DNA from: Lytechinus variegatus
Taxonomy: Eukaryota; Echinodermata; Echinoidea; Temnopleuroida; Toxopneustidae
Reading direction: 5' to 3'
DNA: 64,000 nucleotides
NCBI RefSeq assembly: GCF_018143015.1
Contig: NC_054758.1
Location: 16,656,001 to 16,720,000 of the forward strand
The position numbers and the translations under genes are program-made. Each line of letters starts with the position of its first letter. Within the stretch, counting starts at the first letter, position 1. Below, one piece after another: positions 53,304 through 64,000 of this stretch. The notes under the pieces were generated by a model, which saw only the letters and a program-made list of their open reading frames with translations, ran no database searches and was not told the DNA's origin.

Positions 53304-54350
53304 AGAATTAATTAATTCGTACTGGCCATGCGTCATTTCAACTATAATCGTGCATTCAATTAAATTATTGAATAAAACCATGTTAATATATAGATTGCAT
53401 TGCCCGATTGTGTGGGATTTCTGTTGGTATGGTTTGTTCTTTGGGGTTTTTTTCTTAAATTAATCTATTCATTTCTACAAATGGTACTCATGAGGTAAAT
53501 TAAAGCAGTATAATACATTGATAGCATTTTTTTAGGGGGAAGGGGGAAATGAGTTTAATTAAAGGCATGTTTATTTCAGGTTCAAGTAAGAAGAGACTCA
53601 TCAAAATTTCAAATAGGACTTTATACTTTTATATTATTATCTTTCATTTCTCTAACCTATTTTTTCATGTGATAAAACATGCCGGACATCGCAGTTCATT
53701 TGTTATTATTATTATTGTATGTTCTAGTTTAAAGGATTGGAGAGGTCGTCAAAAGTAGGCTGTAAATGAGTATGAGATGTTATATGTGGAGATTGGAAGC
53801 ATTATTAAAAAGATATGGAGGCATATGAGGCTCACATAATGCAATAAAAGTGTGGTTGTAGATGATTAGTTCCAACAAAAGGAATTCTTGGTGATAAATA
53901 TCAGGAGGAAGAGAGAGATGGATAAAAAGGGGGGAGAGAAGGGAGATGAAATAAGATGTGAAAAGAGATTGATATGCAAATATAGTTTATAGTAAATATG
54001 CAGATCAGTAATGGATGAATCTGAGCTGATTTTTTATGTAAAGTAAGTATGAACCATTCAAATCAATGATTCTGCAAATTAATTCAAATAAAAGTAATAA
54101 CTTGATAATCATATAAAGTGCTAAGACTATGAAATAAAAGAATAAGATAAAAAAAAACTATTGCTTGAGTGTGTAGATATGTGTGTAGATAGGCTGCTGG
54201 GCCAACGATCAATTGGGCAAAGCAAATTTTCAGAGTATTTCATTTCATGTCTATTTCAAACAAATTATGGATTTTCATTTAATTTTTTTTCTTTTTCATG
54301 TCCTGGTACAATCACTGCAAAAAGTTCTTTACAAAAAGTTGGTCAGATTG
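53304..54350. other. No identifiable gene
   Basis: AT-rich, with a purine-rich stretch at 53890-53960. Nothing recognisable. Confidence 0.4.
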
Positions 54351-54354
54351 GATA

Positions 54355-54911
54355 CCCGGGGGGCACCTGCATTGACGAGTGGATACCATGCCCGACCAAA
54401 AAAACACGTAAAAAGGATCATGTTCTTTTCACGATAGGGCACGTTACGTACGTAACGTGATAAGGGTGTCAAAAACACAAAAATAATGAAAAAAGGTATC
54501 TATTTCGCTAGGAAAATTACGTATTTAGGGTCGAATTTGCGGGGATGATAAAACAAAATTAAATGTTTTATAAAAAATGTCATTTTTGCCCCAACACTTC
54601 GTGTTTAGAGTCCGATTTGTGCGAGATGTAGAAGGTGGGGTCGTACTATGGTAAAGCCGACGACCGAAGGACCCGTAACAATAAAACATTCCTGTACTTG
54701 TTTACTTCATTTCAGGAAATATTTGCCAAGAGTAGGCTATCGTTTTGTTTCCAATACTTGATAAGGGTAGGGTTTCACATGCCAATACTTGTTAAGGGGT
54801 GCATTTTCATAAAATGGAAATTATACGTGTTCATTTTAGGGTTCTTTTCGAGACCCCATGGTCGCGCATGGTATCCACTCGTGATCTGGAAGTGCCCCCC
54901 CCCCCCCCGGC
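54355..54911. mobile_element. CCCGGGGGGCAC-ended element
   Basis: ACCCGGGGGGCACCTGC at the left mirrors GAAGTGCCCCCC...GG at the right. GACGAGTGGATACCATGC near the left is mirrored by GCATGGTATCCACTCGTG near the right, so the inner arms also pair. Interior includes GTTACGTACGTAAC. Same layout as 40687-41247. Confidence 0.65.
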
Positions 54912-55023
54912 CTGGAGTTAAATTTCACCCCTAAATAGCCCGTATTCATGTTATCTGCATTGTGAATTGTTTATCTACACACACAGAAACCAGTGGATCA
55001 ATCTGTCAATGATATATAGTGTA

Positions 55024-55107
55024 AGGGAGGTTCACCCTGACATAATTTTTTATAAATTAATTTCAGCAAAAGCAGAAATGAGAAAACAAAAGTTTTGAGA
55101 AAAATCC
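55024..55107. repeat. GTTCACC-family MITE fragment
   Basis: Begins GGGAGGTTCACCCTGACATA and runs to GAGAAAAATCC, the family's left arm, then is cut by the next MITE. Confidence 0.6.
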
Positions 55108-55703
55108 TTAAAGGAGAATGGCATTGGAACAAGATAGCTTGTGTGAAAACAGAAAAAATCAAAGAAACAGATCAACAAAAGTTAGAGAAAAATCGGACAA
55201 AATGAAATAATGAGAAAGTTATGAGCATTTGAATATTGCGATCACTAATGCTATGGAGATAGCAAATTGGCAATGCGACAAAGATGTGTGATGTCACTTG
55301 TGAACAACTCACCCCTTTACTTTAGTAATTATTTCACTTGAATTGCCTCTTTTATCACATCTATCCATAGATCATGCGTTCTTTCTACATGAGGGCATGT
55401 ATTACATATTTTTTTAAGAATACATCATGGATAAAGAGTTTGTATCATTATTAGAAAAAGCAAAAAGATACATTTTGAGGGTATTTTATAGTCCAACAAA
55501 GGAAAGTTGTTCATCAGTGACATCACACATCCTTGTCGCATTGCCAATGGGAGGATCTCCATAGCATTAGTGATTGCAATATTCAAATGCTCATAACTTT
55601 CTCATTATTTGTCCGATTTTTCTCAAACTTTCTTTATTCTTATTCTTTGATTTCTCTGTTTCTACACAAGTCTATTTGTTCCAAAGGTTTCATTCCCCCT
55701 TAA
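55108..55703. repeat. TTAA-flanked palindromic MITE, GAATG family (copy 3)
   Basis: TTAAAGGAGAATGGCATTGG and GGTTTCATTCCCCCTTAA ends; the interior is nearly the same as copies 1 and 2. Confidence 0.85.
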
Positions 55704-57148
55704 AGACATAAAATGTGAAGTGTTTATATATTTGTAACGTCATATACAAGAGCTATGTCTTTTTTCATTCCATTCTTTTCCACTTTTAATGTTTTATTTT
55801 ATATGATTCTGTTAATATTGAACCCTTGAACATTTTCAAGTTGCTGAGAAAAGGGCATTTTATCAAAGTCAAATCTTTCACGCCCTCTACGTTACTTATG
55901 ATACGCTCTTGCGGAGAAACGTGAACACAGACGGACTAACACAGACACGGTAAGTAAACAAGTTTTTTTACCATTTTCAGTCGGGAATATATGTTTTTTG
56001 CAAATCTATTAAGTAATCTATATTCATTTTTATGTATTTAGAATGTGTTAACTTTTTCTTTGCCAATTGCATATGTGAATGATAGGTAATTTTGTCGCAG
56101 AAAAGGGCATAGACTTCACCTCGGTCCCGTGTGTTGAAAAATGTGTTATGTGGTCCACAGAGTTTTAATTGCGGTGGAGCTGAAGTGAAGTTCGTGAAAC
56201 GTAAAGACTCGCGAGAGTAACCACCACTAACGACTTATCACGTACTGATTTGGAATAGAATGAAAGTAGATCTACTATGAACCTACATCTTGAAAACATC
56301 TCTGCCCATATCCATCAATCCATCATCAACGTTCAACACGACCTTGACGACAACAGCGTGAACATATTCGATTTCTGAAACGATTGATTGCAAAAAAATC
56401 AAATTTTATTCCAGATAACTCAGCATGCACATGCTGCCTTTAGTCAGTGGTAAGTCAATGATTGAACAACTAGTTATTCATCCTGATACTGTTACTTAAA
56501 AGAAGCAAGTTGAAGTAACTCTGCCGGGCTAGACAGCTGGCACCCATGGGTTCATATCGTCTCGCGAGCGAAGGATTATCAGTCATACGAACGCGACACA
56601 CCACTACACTTTGAAAATACAGTGGGCTTTTGCCCACATAAAATATTATGTATAAATAAATATTCCACATCCTGCTATGACACTTACCGAATCATTTAGA
56701 TCCTTCCGTGACTTCTCCTTGAAGTTTCTTTCGAAAAATATGTATATTTTCTTGATCTTTAGTGAAGATTTTACGGAGATAGAAATCAGTCAGCGTTGAT
56801 ATCAATTTTCTCCTGAAGAGGGCGCGCGATTTATATTCATATCAAAGACACGACAAGGGAAAGAATAGGAACCTACACTATTTTACACGCATATCGACGC
56901 AAGGCATTACGCAAAGTCCGTGAAATGTCCAATCTTTTTCATTGTATAGACTGTGGTATACCGTATACGTATTATTGACGTTCGTCAAAGCTTGTACTGC
57001 TGGTTTCTTTCCAGGCACGTATATTATTTTCATTTTTTTTTATCAGTCATCTTTTTAAATTAATGCAAATGAGTGTTATCATCACCAATAATAATCATTA
57101 ATTATGTTTTTTGAAGGCATTTCATTAATTGGTGCCCATAATTAGTAA
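55704..57148. other. Intergenic region with possible 5' exon and small ORF
   Basis: Mostly AT-rich. An exon-like stretch ends in a good donor at 55960 (ACACG followed by GTAAGTAAAC), and a 33-codon frame lies at 56277-56378. Neither can be tied to a gene. Confidence 0.35.
56277..56378 (+). CDS. Candidate small ORF, 33 aa
   Basis: ATG to TGA frame encoding a short acidic peptide that begins MNLHLENISAHIHQSI and ends VNIFDF. Composition is more balanced than its surroundings and reads like protein, but the length is compatible with chance. No function can be assigned. It might also be one exon of a larger gene. Confidence 0.15.
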   Translation: MNLHLENISAHIHQSIINVQHDLDDNSVNIFDF

Positions 57149-57298
57149 ATTAATCATGAGGATTGCGCATTCAAAGAATTTAGATACAGTTATAAAATTA
57201 CCGAGGAGCTGAATCAAGGTTGTGAAATTATTAGCGCCACCAACGGGCTTCCTTGTATTTCCGTGGAAGAGACAAGCGAAGTCACTTTCGAGGCCGAG
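57149..57298 (+). CDS. Exon-like open frame of an unidentified gene
   Basis: Fifty codons without a stop, with a balanced protein-like composition (for example KITEELNQGCEIISATNG and CISVEETSEVTFEAE), followed at 57299 by a good donor (GAG|GTAAGC). The acceptor is unclear; ATACAG at about 57187 is possible. There is no ATG in frame, so it would be an internal exon. I do not recognise the protein. Confidence 0.3.
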
Positions 57299-57362
57299 GT
57301 AAGCAAAATGTGCTTTTTTTATCGGATTATTATTTTATTATTATTATTATATTCAGCAAAAT

Positions 57363-57660
57363 CTTGCTACTTACCGGCAAGAGCCCCGGTGCGTAGCGAG
57401 AAGGAGCTTCGGCAAATATTACTTCAGCAATGAAGCGATGTTTGCCGACTACTTCGAAATCCAGGGTCAAACACGGTCTATTGTACGAGGTTAGTATGTA
57501 CTAACCTCGTACAATGTGTGAGTGGACAGCTGGCAGCCGTCTGTTTCGAGGAGTTTTTTAACTTTTTTTTTTAATTTCTCCTCGTACACAGACGGCTCGC
57601 TATCGTGCAGCCACCATTAGGGGACTTGCAATGCAAAATCCCCCTGTCGGGGCTCTTCAA
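57363..57660. repeat. Hairpin-rich palindromic repeat
   Basis: AGAGCCCCGG near the left is mirrored by CGGGGCTCTT near the right. Inside are a 34-base palindrome (57481-57514) and a hairpin formed by GCCGTCTGTTTCGAGGAG and CTCCTCGTACACAGACGGC. Non-coding. Confidence 0.55.
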
Positions 57661-57838
57661 TTTTTGTCTTTAATGAATAAAAATTTTGAAAATTAACGCA
57701 ACCAAAATGCTAATTAATATTCCCTTTTGGCATTAATTGCCAAAAAAAAATTGAGTTAAAAGGAACAAAAACAGTGACCTACCTCGGCTGTCGCGCAAAT
57801 TCACTTCCCGTGTTATCCGATCTTAAGTACATAAACAT

Positions 57839-58398
57839 ATGGCCATTGAGTCCCCTGTACAGATCGCGCTAGAACTTCGGTCTCTGTATTTGGTGAGTGA
57901 AGCCAACGGAGTTCAGCTGAACAACCAACATAAAAGAGACCGAAGCTTTTGGTCTAGACAATTACAAGACATTGCCGATAGCTGGTTGGTAAAAAATGGC
58001 CCCTTTTCCTGCTGCTCCATCCTTGTCATTTCTCTCTTCATATCCCTCCTTTGCCTTCTTTTCCTACTTCTCATTCTTATCTTTTTCCTTCACATATTCC
58101 CCTCCTTTCTCTTTTTTATTCTCCCTCGTCTCCTCTTCTCCTACCTCTTCTTTTTATTTTACCATATCTGTCATCTTCCTTTTGCTATTCCCTACCTACT
58201 GTAGTTCCTCCTCCACTTCCTCCCATTTCTTCTCTCCCTTCTTTTCTCATATTTTTTTTTCAATTTCTCATCATTGGTAATGATTTTTTTTCTATAAAAT
58301 TTACTTGTTATCCCCAACTGCAGGATGCCAAAACTTCCACGAAGTTGTTACAGAGGGATGTTTGTCACAGGATGACTGGACTCTGGCACTGTGAATAG
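57839..58398 (+). CDS. Hypothetical 74-aa protein, two exons, upstream of MRPL23
   Basis: Proposed exons 57839-57988 and 58324-58398 join in phase (donor TTG|GTAAAA, acceptor CTGCAG) to give 74 aa, starting MAIESPVQIALELRSL and ending HRMTGLWHCE. The first exon is GC-richer than its flanks. The intron is pyrimidine-rich. An alternative donor (GTGAGT at 57893) inside the first exon makes the model uncertain. The stop lies 86 nt before the MRPL23 ATG with no room for a separate promoter of normal size, so this could be an upstream cistron or a spliced 5' leader of MRPL23. No family recognised. Confidence 0.35.
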
Positions 58399-58484
58399 TT
58401 CATTGAGCTTGCTGTTAGCTGCAAATTCAGGTTGGCGTTGGACTAGAAACCACACCAGTAGCAGAATCAAACACATCTTACAAA

Positions 58485-61400
58485 ATGTCAAAAGCAAGGT
58501 TTGTTGCATCCAAAGCTGAACAAATTTTAACAATTAAAAAAAGAAATGTTGAGAGTTTTGAAACAAAGTGCTTTCTGTTTTTTTTTACCCACCATCATCA
58601 TTCTCTTCATTATTCAATATAACATTAAATTTTAAGAAAAATTAGATGTGAAAATAAAAAAGATTTAGAATTTATTTCATTTTTGTGAAACCTATTGTTA
58701 TTGTTAACTGTTTCTTATCCCCATTGTGCTATGTGTTACATAGGGCCCTCGTTGAACAACTCTATTCTGACCTATCAGCTGTTTGTGAAAATTGAGAGAT
58801 GTTGATGCTCTAGATAATATAATTTTGTTTTATGTGCATTGTGATATTAAAAACATTTTTATGTCATACGATAATTGATTTTGATCATATTTTACAGTGA
58901 GTCAAAATTATTAGAGAAAATGTTTTAGATTCAATATTGCCTGTGTTTTAGTATATTTGTGATTCTGTTCAACACTTAAATGCCAGAATCAGAGTTCTCT
59001 TCCTGGACTTGGTTGCATTTTAGTCTGCAATAGAATTAGATCTCAGAATGAATCCTGAAAAATTTATCATCTGTTCAATGAAGACCAATATAATCATTCA
59101 ATGAAATTCATTTCAAGATATTTATATTTTTGTACAGGTACCCAATTTACCTCCTAGGCAACCCACAGAACAGGGTTTTCTTCACAGATTTCTGCATGAA
59201 GCTTGTCAAGAATAAGAAGCCTCAACCACCTAATGTTGTTACATTCGAGTGTGACATTCAGTAAGTCTCTTGTAATTTTTCATCTCTTATTTTGTATTTT
59301 TTAGAATTTAAAAAAGTGTACACCTAATTTACAAGAATGCACATATTATGTCAATCTATTTGAATGCAGGATAAAAGGGCACTGTCCTTTAAATGTCTTG
59401 CTCACAGGCATAGGTGCCATGACCGGGTATTGAACCCTGGACTTTCAAATGTCTAGTCAGGCGCCTTAGACCACTTGGCCATGGTATCTCGGTGGTTCTT
59501 ATTAATCACAATATGATCACCCCCAGCTGATAGAATATGGAAGATTTGAATATGTCTCTATACTTATCATTCCATTTATCAAAACTTCTGTTTTCCACAT
59601 TCTGACAAGAGTTGACGAGGCGTTAAAAGAAATCTATGATTAGAGGTTAAAATTATGATTTTAATGAAATGTTACAAAGTGCCTTAAAATCATGAAATAA
59701 TTAGCGGATCATCATCATATTCATTTGGAAAAAAAATCCCATTTGATATACTGTATCATAATTTAGTCCAAGATATAGCTTTATTATTATTATCATTTGT
59801 TTGGTGTCGCCTGTGCCTGGGAGGCGAAAAACAAACTGAATCACTATGACCCGCAGGTCTCTCCTCCCGATATAACTAATAAGGGGGAGTGCAGGTGGAC
59901 CACTACACCAGGGTTTCCCCCTACTCTTATACGTGTCCTCCATTTAATGTCTTATCTCATTGCAAATATGCAAATGATTGGTGATCTGCTTGTTGCGTCA
60001 ACAAATATGAATTGATTTGCTTTAGTATAAATTGATCCATTTCTTGTAAATTTGCATCTGAAATGTATATATATTTGTACAAATATTTTCTTGCAACACT
60101 CCATAAGGCTCATATTGTAAAGAAATAATCACCTCTTCTGTAATTGTTCTTCAAACAGGATGACAAAGTTTGACATCAAGAACTATCTTGAGAATGTCTA
60201 TAAGGTTCCTGTGGCCAGGGTTAATACGAGTGTGATCTACGTACCATTCAAGAGAAATCATAGAAACGAGAGGGTCAAACTCAGAGAGGATTATAAGCTA
60301 GCTTATGTGACATTGGTATGTATATTAATAAATAAATGATAATAATATAGGATTTGTATAGCGCACGTCCACCTTGCTAGGTGCTCAAGGCACTCCTATA
60401 TTACCCCGGCTAAGCTAGTCTACCGATTCTGGTGCGCACAACTTTTTGAGGAATTACTTCCTGCCGGTACCCATTTACCTCACCTGGGTCAAGTGCAGCA
60501 CAGTATGGATAAATTTCTTGCTGAAGGAAAACATGCCATGGCTAGGGTTTGAACCCACGACCCTCTGTTTGAAAGGCGAGAGTCAGAGCCACTAGACCAT
60601 GACGCCCCCACATATTAACCCATAGCTTACTAGAATGTGTGATTTCCATTTCAGTATTAACCTATTGGTGTTGGTGTTAGGTCAATTTTTACACAAGTAT
60701 AACACCAAACATAAAATGAAGAGTCCTGAAAAGTCACTCGCTAGTTTTTAGATGTCAATATTGTGATCTGGATCAGTTTTACAAACTCAGAATAGATTTT
60801 GGAGCTAGGGGAAGCAATCTAAATTCCAACACCAACACCAATGCCATCACCGGACTTGAAATCACCCAATAGGGTTGTACCTGGACAAAGCCTATGGGAT
60901 TAGCAAAGGTCAGTGATCAAGAAGTAACTGAACTCTAAGGTTCTCTACCAAACAATAAAACTTGTGTGATAGGGCCATTCCTAAACCTTTTCAATTTTTA
61001 ATAAAAATTTCAGAAATATATTTTGAAGTTTGGTTTTAGAAATATAAATGCTGATCAATCTTGATTTTAAAATGGGAGTTATTGGAAGTATGATGTAGAC
61101 ACCTTGTTCTTTGCAAATAATTGTTTTAGAGAGAGAAGTGGAAAATTTTTACCACCATCAGGGAAGAATTATGCTTACCAAATTTGATTAGCTTTTGGTC
61201 ATCAGACAAGAGAAACCTCTTCAACTATATTATAATAAATGGTAAACAAAAAGATTTTTGTGTAGCTTAATTCTTTAAAAATATGTGAAGAGAATTGCAC
61301 CAGGGAAATTGTTTCCGTTATAAGACAACATGATCAACGTGTTGTATCACTCTATGAGTGGATTCGGTCTTGAGCTGTTGATTTTCATTGCAATTCAGTT

Positions 61401-61706
61401 TGATCCTTACTCCTCCATCAGAAGATTTCCCTGAATACTTTTTATAGAAAAAAAGTTAATTTAAGAACTAGTTGGATTTATTGTGTAATGTGCACCCATG
61501 TTTATTTTATGTTTGCACACGTGTGTTTTTCTTTTTCTTATGTTTTTGAACAGGCGGAGGGCCAGACGTTTGAGTTCCCAGAGCTCTTTCCAGACACAGA
61601 GGAGAAGAAGAATGAAGAGATGGCGGAGGAGCTGAAGGAGAAGGAGAAGAAGGCTGCAAAACTATTTGCAGCAAGAGGAGGGGTTCCCAGCTGGTTCGGC
61701 TTATGA
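58485..61706 (+). CDS. MRPL23: Mitochondrial large-subunit ribosomal protein uL23m
   Basis: Exons 58485-58498, 59138-59260, 60159-60315 and 61554-61706 join in phase (GT-AG) to give 148 aa (human 153). The tiny first exon gives MSKA plus part of Arg, as in the short N-terminus of the family before YPIYLLGNPQNRVFFTDF. Middle: DIKNYLENVYKVPVARV, the part that contacts 23S-type rRNA near the exit tunnel in bacterial and mitochondrial uL23. Then DYKLAYVTLAEGQTFEFPEL, an acidic/basic helix, and the family C-terminus RGGVPSWFGL. The polyadenylation signal is probably AATAAA at 62079. Introns carry two SINEs. Confidence 0.92.
59372..59490 (-). repeat. tRNA-Leu-like SINE fragment
   Basis: On the minus strand: ACCATGGCCAAGTGGTCTAA (A box), GGCGCCTGACTAGACATTTG, then AGGGTTCAATACCCGG (B box). 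The head resembles a leucine tRNA with its long variable region only loosely kept. The downstream body is short. MRPL23 intron 2. Not a working tRNA as judged by imperfect stems. Confidence 0.6.
59780..60010. repeat. Unclassified interspersed repeat
   Basis: GC-richer block with GGGGGAGTGCAGGTGGACCA and GGGTTTCCCCCTACTC in inverse relation, in MRPL23 intron 2. Family unknown. Confidence 0.3.
60333..60608 (-). repeat. tRNA-derived SINE
   Basis: On the minus strand: head GGCGTCATGGTCTAGTGGCT and GGGTTCAAACCCTAGCC (B box), body CCAGGTGAGGTAAATGGG and GACTAGCTTAGCCGGGG, then GCGCTATACAAATCC and a TATTATTAT tail. MRPL23 intron 3. Confidence 0.8.
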
Positions 61707-62100
61707 TAGATAGAACGTGTGATGATAGAACAATAATACAGGCAGGAAAATAGTTGTGATTGACAGAACAAGTGATAATGGACATATAAGTGCCATTGTG
61801 GAGATGAATTTTATTGTTATATTGAACCATGTGCAACTAGGAGGAAGATCACTACCAAGGACTGGACTACCTGCTGCTGTGAACAATGGTTATGTGATTT
61901 TCAATGCAATTTACTGTCATCTTGAAGGAGGGTTGAAGGGTCAGGTTTCCATAGTCTGTGGCTCTCATTGCAGAAGACTGTTGCTGACTTCACATACTTC
62001 ATTACATGGACAAAGATCATGATTATCATTGAGTATTAGCTGTTGTCAAACGCAGCATCAAACAGCTTTGTTATTTTGAATAAAGGGATGTGGAAATATT
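61707..62100 (+). other. MRPL23 3' UTR
   Basis: Non-coding sequence after the TGA, ending about 15-20 bases after an AATAAA at 62079-62084. Other open frames here have no support. Confidence 0.6.
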
Positions 62101-62759
62101 GAATATAAAATCTGGAGTGTATGTTTATTTTGTGCAAACTTCATTCTTTGGAATGATCCTTCATTTTACAGAAGGGTGGGTGAAGGGTTAGTGGAATGGT
62201 ATACAGCTAAGCATGGTTTACATGAACTGCGGAACGTATGAAAACTTCAAAAAGACCATCTGATTGAGACTTTTTTTTAATGGTCAGCCCACTTCCCGCC
62301 CCAACACTTCAAAACTGTTTCATGACCCCTAATTTCTAAGTGGACTTTACTAATGTAGTTGAGATCAACCCTGAGTTTGGCCTCGAAACAAAACATGACA
62401 AAGATGTCTTTTTGTTTACAAGGGAAGTCCATTCTGATGCCAAGTTTGTTAAAATAAAGAAACATAATAATAGAAAAAATAGGAACATTTATCAAGGTTT
62501 TGGAAAAATTCAATTAAAACGTAATTGTATGAAATTTTTATCTAGTGGTATTGTATGCAATCAGCTACACATATGACATATAATATCATTTCCACAGATA
62601 TCTGATAGTAAAGTGAATGCCAAGTAAAATGATATATATCTTTGAGAAAAATACAAGTGTAAAAAGAAATTATTTCCCAACAAATTGAGCTTTTTGTATA
62701 TGAAACCACCAAAACAATAAGTATGAAAATTAATATATTTCTTGTAAATTATTTTTCTG
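62101..62759. other. AT-rich intergenic DNA
   Basis: No gene or repeat recognised. Confidence 0.4.
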
Positions 62760-63425
62760 TCCATTATACTACCACCCCCTCCTTTCCCCTTTTTTACAAG
62801 AGTACTCTACCACCGCTGCAGACCAATTTCTCGTTATATATACCTTCTTACCAACTTTCTCTCCTACCAAACCCTCTCCCACACCACTTTTTTTCTTTCT
62901 TTGTTCCCTATTTCATCTATCCATTTCTCCCCACTGTCATCTCATCACTACCCCATTCTGCCCTTATTATCTTCATTTCTTAGTTACTATAAAGTTCTTA
63001 ACTGTGACAACCCTACTCTCTTTCTCTTGCCTCCCTCTCTGACACCTCTTCTTTCCTTTCTTCCTACTTTCCTTTCATTCCCTCATTCCTTATTTCCTTT
63101 TTTTTTCTTTCTCTTTATTTTCTTTCCTTCCTTCTTGGACTTGCCAACTGATTGTCTTTACCCTATAAGTCGTAACCTTCTTCGAAGTTAGTACCTCTAT
63201 TTTTCTTTCCTTTTTTCTTTCTTTTCATTCCTACCTTCCCTTCCCCTTCCTTTCTTATTTTTCTTTCTCTTTCTTTGTTCCTTCCTTCCCTTCCTTTCCT
63301 ACCTACATACCTTCCTTTCTTTATTCCTTTTCTGTGTCATCTCTTCATTTATCACACACCCTCCCCACTACCCTTCTCTCATCCCGCTCCCCCTTTTCCC
63401 CCACTTACTTTCCCCACAGCTTTCT
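62760..63425. repeat. Pyrimidine-rich low-complexity tract
   Basis: About 660 bases made mostly of C and T on the plus strand, with irregular TTTCCTTCC-like words. It yields Ser/Leu/Phe/Pro-rich frames that are not genes. A shorter tract of the same kind lies at 58010-58270. Confidence 0.9.
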
Positions 63426-64000
63426 ACACCATCAATATAGGCATACCAAAGTCACACAACAGACCGAACAACTTGCAACATGCTATCTCTTGTTGACATA
63501 CATCATTTAATGATAAGCCTTGCCTGGTGCAGACAATTTAAGGAAAACATTTTCCATGCTTGATAGAAAAATAAATCTTGAAAAGTCTTTTTAATGAAAA
63601 TACGTAAGCATAGATCTTTATGATGGCAATGAAATAAAATTTGTCTACAAAATAATGTAGTCTTATAAACAAACGTGTAAGTCAGTATATACAATTTAGG
63701 CAAACACAAACTTGTGGAAAAAATGTCAGACATGATCCAACCCCTCCTATCAGAATGGGGGGGGGGGGGGGGGCTAGCTGCCCTCTCTTTTTCCCAGACC
63801 GTGTACAAAAACATAAAATTACCATCTGTAATAGTTTACATGGTCCGCCCCCCCCCCCTCCCCTTTTCAACACTGTATGGAGGCCCCCATCTCATCCACT
63901 ACTTTCTACATTCAGTAGTGCAGTTCAATCTTAGTAGCAAGCCACGGAAGGGTCGAGACCACGATTTTAGAGTCATGAGGCTACTGGATAATAGTTTGTC
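63426..64000. other. AT-rich flank with G- and C-runs
   Basis: A run of about 19 G at 63757-63775 and a run of 13 C at 63847-63859 bracket an 80-base stretch, the pattern of G/C-run-ended repeats elsewhere in the window. No gene is visible. Confidence 0.45.

Noticed and set aside
57996-58398. Ser/Leu/Phe-rich open frames in the pyrimidine tract
   Set aside because: Low-complexity C/T sequence in an intron; no conserved protein features.
59410-59490. Functional tRNA-Leu gene
   Set aside because: Resembles tRNA-Leu, but acceptor and variable-arm pairing is imperfect and it is continuous with SINE-like sequence.
62723-63496. Overlapping Ser/Pro/Phe-rich open frames
   Set aside because: Again a pyrimidine-rich tract without stop codons by composition.

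Overview
The window is animal nuclear DNA, AT-rich, with intron-containing genes and very dense transposon content. The repeat types (TTAA-flanked palindromic MITEs, tRNA-derived SINEs, L1/Tx1-like LINEs, a Mag-like Ty3/gypsy element, long foldback elements) and the divergence of the encoded proteins from vertebrate orthologues suggest an echinoderm, most likely a sea urchin. That assignment is inference from general familiarity, not from a search.

Three host genes can be reconstructed with in-phase exons. TMEM9 (minus, coding exons between 7718 and 19515, 172 aa) encodes a signal-peptide, one-TM, cysteine-rich endolysosomal protein. TIGAR (plus, coding exons between 23964 and 47543, 261 aa) encodes a histidine-phosphatase of the fructose-2,6-bisphosphatase type. 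MRPL23 (plus, 58485-61706, 148 aa) encodes mitochondrial ribosomal protein uL23m. TMEM9 and TIGAR are head to head, separated by about 4.4 kb of nested repeats. TIGAR and MRPL23 are in tandem. A C-terminal exon of an unidentified gene lies at the left edge, and a possible 74-aa two-exon cistron ends 86 nt before the MRPL23 start codon.

Layout: 1-7.7 kb is repeats, a 0.7 kb (CAT)n microsatellite and the probable TMEM9 3' UTR. 7.7-19.5 kb is TMEM9, whose first intron holds a full-length LINE with two intact ORFs, flanked by an unusually long direct duplication of about 0.72 kb. 19.6-22.6 kb is a nest of inverted-repeat elements. 24.0-42.5 kb is TIGAR intron 1, almost entirely occupied by one 17 kb structure (24313-41393): near-identical inverted arms, each a unique outer segment followed by a tandem array of ~95-120 bp units, around a 6 kb repeat-filled loop, with 8-bp target duplications differing at one base. 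A young Ty3/gypsy element (24698-29951, identical LTRs) sits in its left arm. 42.5-47.5 kb holds TIGAR exons 2-5, with a MITE abutting the exon 2 splice donor. 47.5-57 kb is mostly MITEs and SINEs. 57-62.1 kb is the MRPL23 region. 62.1-64 kb is pyrimidine-rich low-complexity DNA.

The strongest candidate for something undescribed is the giant foldback element in TIGAR intron 1, because its internal tandem unit resembles its own terminus. Second is a set of at least five families of roughly 460-610 bp palindromic MITEs, most flanked by TTAA, that share one subterminal core motif.
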